Source: Caldanaerobacter subterraneus (GTDB taxonomy: Bacteria; Bacillota; Thermoanaerobacteria; Thermoanaerobacterales; Thermoanaerobacteraceae). Taken from it: DNA of 64,000 bases. Of this stretch, positions 63,053 to 64,000 are shown one piece after another. Under the pieces are notes generated by a model. It was not told the DNA's origin. It was given only the letters and a program-made list of their open reading frames with translations, and made no database searches. The stretch is taken from positions 83,916 to 147,915 of the forward strand of contig NZ_SLWU01000001.1 of NCBI RefSeq assembly GCF_004345675.1. Reading direction: 5' to 3'. The translations under genes and the position numbers were made by a program. How positions within the stretch are numbered: position 1 is the first letter of the stretch; the number at the start of each line of letters is the position of its first letter.

Positions 63053-64000
63053 TCATTTTATTGAAATAACCTTATCTTTCGATTTTTTTGAAATTTCTTT
63101 TTGCCACTCGAAATACTCAGTCATATCTAAATACTTCCTCCCTGAAGCCCATTTTTCATCTTGTTCCATTAACAATGCTCCTATTAGGCGAATGCCAGAT
63201 TCTCGACTTGGGAATATTCTTATAACTCTTTCACGACGACGAATTTCTTCATTTAGACGCTCTAACATATTAGTAGTGCGAAGTCTCCTTCGATAAGGCT
63301 CAGGAAGTTCTAAAACCGCTATTGCATCTTCAAACCCTTCTTCTAAAATCTCCATTGCTTTAGGAGCTTTATCTCTATATTCATCTAATACTTGATTTAA
63401 TAGCATTCTCGCTGTTCTGGGATCTGGTGCTTCAAATATGGCTCTTAGTTTGGCATGTAATTCTTTTTGTAAAGCTTTTGGAGTCTTATCAAGGATATTT
63501 CTCATAAAATGTGTTTGGCACCTTTGCCACGTAGCTCCCTGGAAGTGTCGACAAATAGCTTGTACAAGTCCACTATGATGATCGGAAACTACCAAATCAA
63601 CTCCATGGAGCCCTCTCTGCTTCAGCCATGAAAAGAATTCACTCCAGCTATCTTCTGATTCACTGTCTCCTATCATAAGGCCTAATACTTCTCTATAGCC
63701 GTCTTCATTTATGCCTACAGCAATTAATACGCTGCGTTGACGAACACGTCCCTCTTCTCTTACTCTTATCACCATTGCATCAACTATAACAAAGGGAAAG
63801 CTTTTTTCTCTTAAAGGTCTTGAATTCCACGCTGTAATAATAGGATCGAGATTTTTGCAAAGCTCGGAAATTGTGGATTTTGAAAATTCAGTTCCACAAA
63901 GTTCATAAGTGATTTCTTCGATTTTTCGGGTAGATACTCCATTAACCACCATCTCCATTAGTGCCAACAAAAGGGCCTGCTCACTTCTCTGGTAACGGTT
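63053..64000 (-). CDS. IS256-family (mutator-type) transposase, partial
   Basis: The frame is open to the window edge, so about 315 C-terminal residues are seen. The DDE residues can be placed: Asp in FVIVDAMVIRVR, Asp in DLVVSDHHSGLVQAI, followed by the WQRCQTHFMRNIL segment, and Glu in MLERLNEEIRRRERVIRIF. These match the Transposase_mut family. The stop at 63053 follows a basic tail and lies next to the nested inverted repeats. It appears intact within the window. Confidence 0.93.
   Translation of the reverse strand, partial: NRYQRSEQALLLALMEMVVNGVSTRKIEEITYELCGTEFSKSTISELCKNLDPIITAWNSRPLREKSFPFVIVDAMVIRVREEGRVRQRSVLIAVGINEDGYREVLGLMIGDSESEDSWSEFFSWLKQRGLHGVDLVVSDHHSGLVQAICRHFQGATWQRCQTHFMRNILDKTPKALQKELHAKLRAIFEAPDPRTARMLLNQVLDEYRDKAPKAMEILEEGFEDAIAVLELPEPYRRRLRTTNMLERLNEEIRRRERVIRIFPSRESGIRLIGALLMEQDEKWASGRKYLDMTEYFEWQKEISKKSKDKVISIK

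Larger units (their letters stand above)
62872..64000 (-). mobile_element. IS256-family insertion sequence, 3' end
   Basis: It contains the 3' part of an IS256-type transposase and beyond it, near 62870-62897, a sequence (GTCAAGTCC...TTTTGTGTAAAA) resembling the terminal repeat of this IS family. The other end is outside the window, so the target-site duplication cannot be seen. It lies just after the decayed NagZ and GNAT genes. Confidence 0.75.

Noticed and set aside
1..64000. CRISPR arrays, tRNA and rRNA genes
   Set aside because: I saw no regularly spaced repeats, tRNA-like cloverleaf or rRNA sequence on reading both strands; a dedicated search could still find a weak candidate.

Overview
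This 64 kb window is A+T-rich DNA that reads like a thermophilic, fermentative, low-GC Firmicute of the Thermoanaerobacter/Caldanaerobacter type. That placement is inferred from codon use, purine-rich Shine-Dalgarno sequences, frequent GTG/TTG starts, PTS and ABC sugar systems and an IS256-type transposase; no marker gene was available to confirm it. Genes are dense and mostly on the + strand. Nearly all of them concern uptake and breakdown of sugars, amino sugars, nucleosides and cell-wall fragments.

Layout. 1-3.4 kb: 3' end of a PTS-controlled multidomain regulator, a sigma-54-type promoter and a galactitol-type PTS (EIIA, EIIB, EIIC). 3.4-9.1 kb: a divergent SorC-type regulator facing a pentulose-phosphate epimerase, a cupin, E1alpha, E1beta and E2 of a 2-oxoacid/acetoin dehydrogenase complex (no E3) and a small zinc-ribbon protein. 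9.2-11.3 kb: a one-piece transketolase. 11.4-14.9 kb: a LevR-type sigma-54 activator followed by decayed fragments (C39 peptidase, regulator tail). 14.9-28.3 kb: a long locus for glycoconjugate or wall-fragment use: ABC sugar importer without its ATPase, BadF-type sugar kinase, ceramidase-like protein, M20 peptidase, SIS protein, an exported amidotransferase-like/GHL10 fusion, NagZ, a GNAT protein and two small paralogous membrane proteins. 28.3-28.9 kb: pseudogene debris. 28.9-35.4 kb: mannose-family PTS with fused EIIC-EIID plus kinase, aldolase, PfkB kinase and AgaS, which together fit galactosamine catabolism. 35.6-40.2 kb: KtrB/KtrA, a xylulokinase fragment, a Gfo/Idh oxidoreductase and a frameshifted PIN-PhoH gene. 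40.3-51.8 kb: LacI regulator, BMP-type nucleoside ABC importer, two nucleoside hydrolases, an amidohydrolase, an ADP-ribosylglycohydrolase and a ribokinase. 52.1-62.8 kb: oligopeptide-binding lipoprotein, glutamate racemase, diaminopimelate decarboxylase, then a MurR/MurQ/AmiE/NamZ/NagZ peptidoglycan-recycling set whose NagZ and downstream GNAT gene are frameshifted. 62.8-64 kb: end of an IS256-family element.

The genes join into a scavenging programme: wall glycans are cut by NamZ, NagZ and amidases, amino sugars enter by ABC or PTS routes and are phosphorylated, and the products pass through tagatose-bisphosphate or pentose-phosphate steps into glycolysis. The most intriguing non-coding signal is a 13-bp palindrome (GTGTC-ATA-GACAC) seen three times. 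One copy lies in the 3' coding end of the LevR-type regulator; the other two lie about 95-115 bp upstream of sigma-54-like sequences that precede two amino-sugar operons. Several genes in the window are broken by single-base homopolymer changes.
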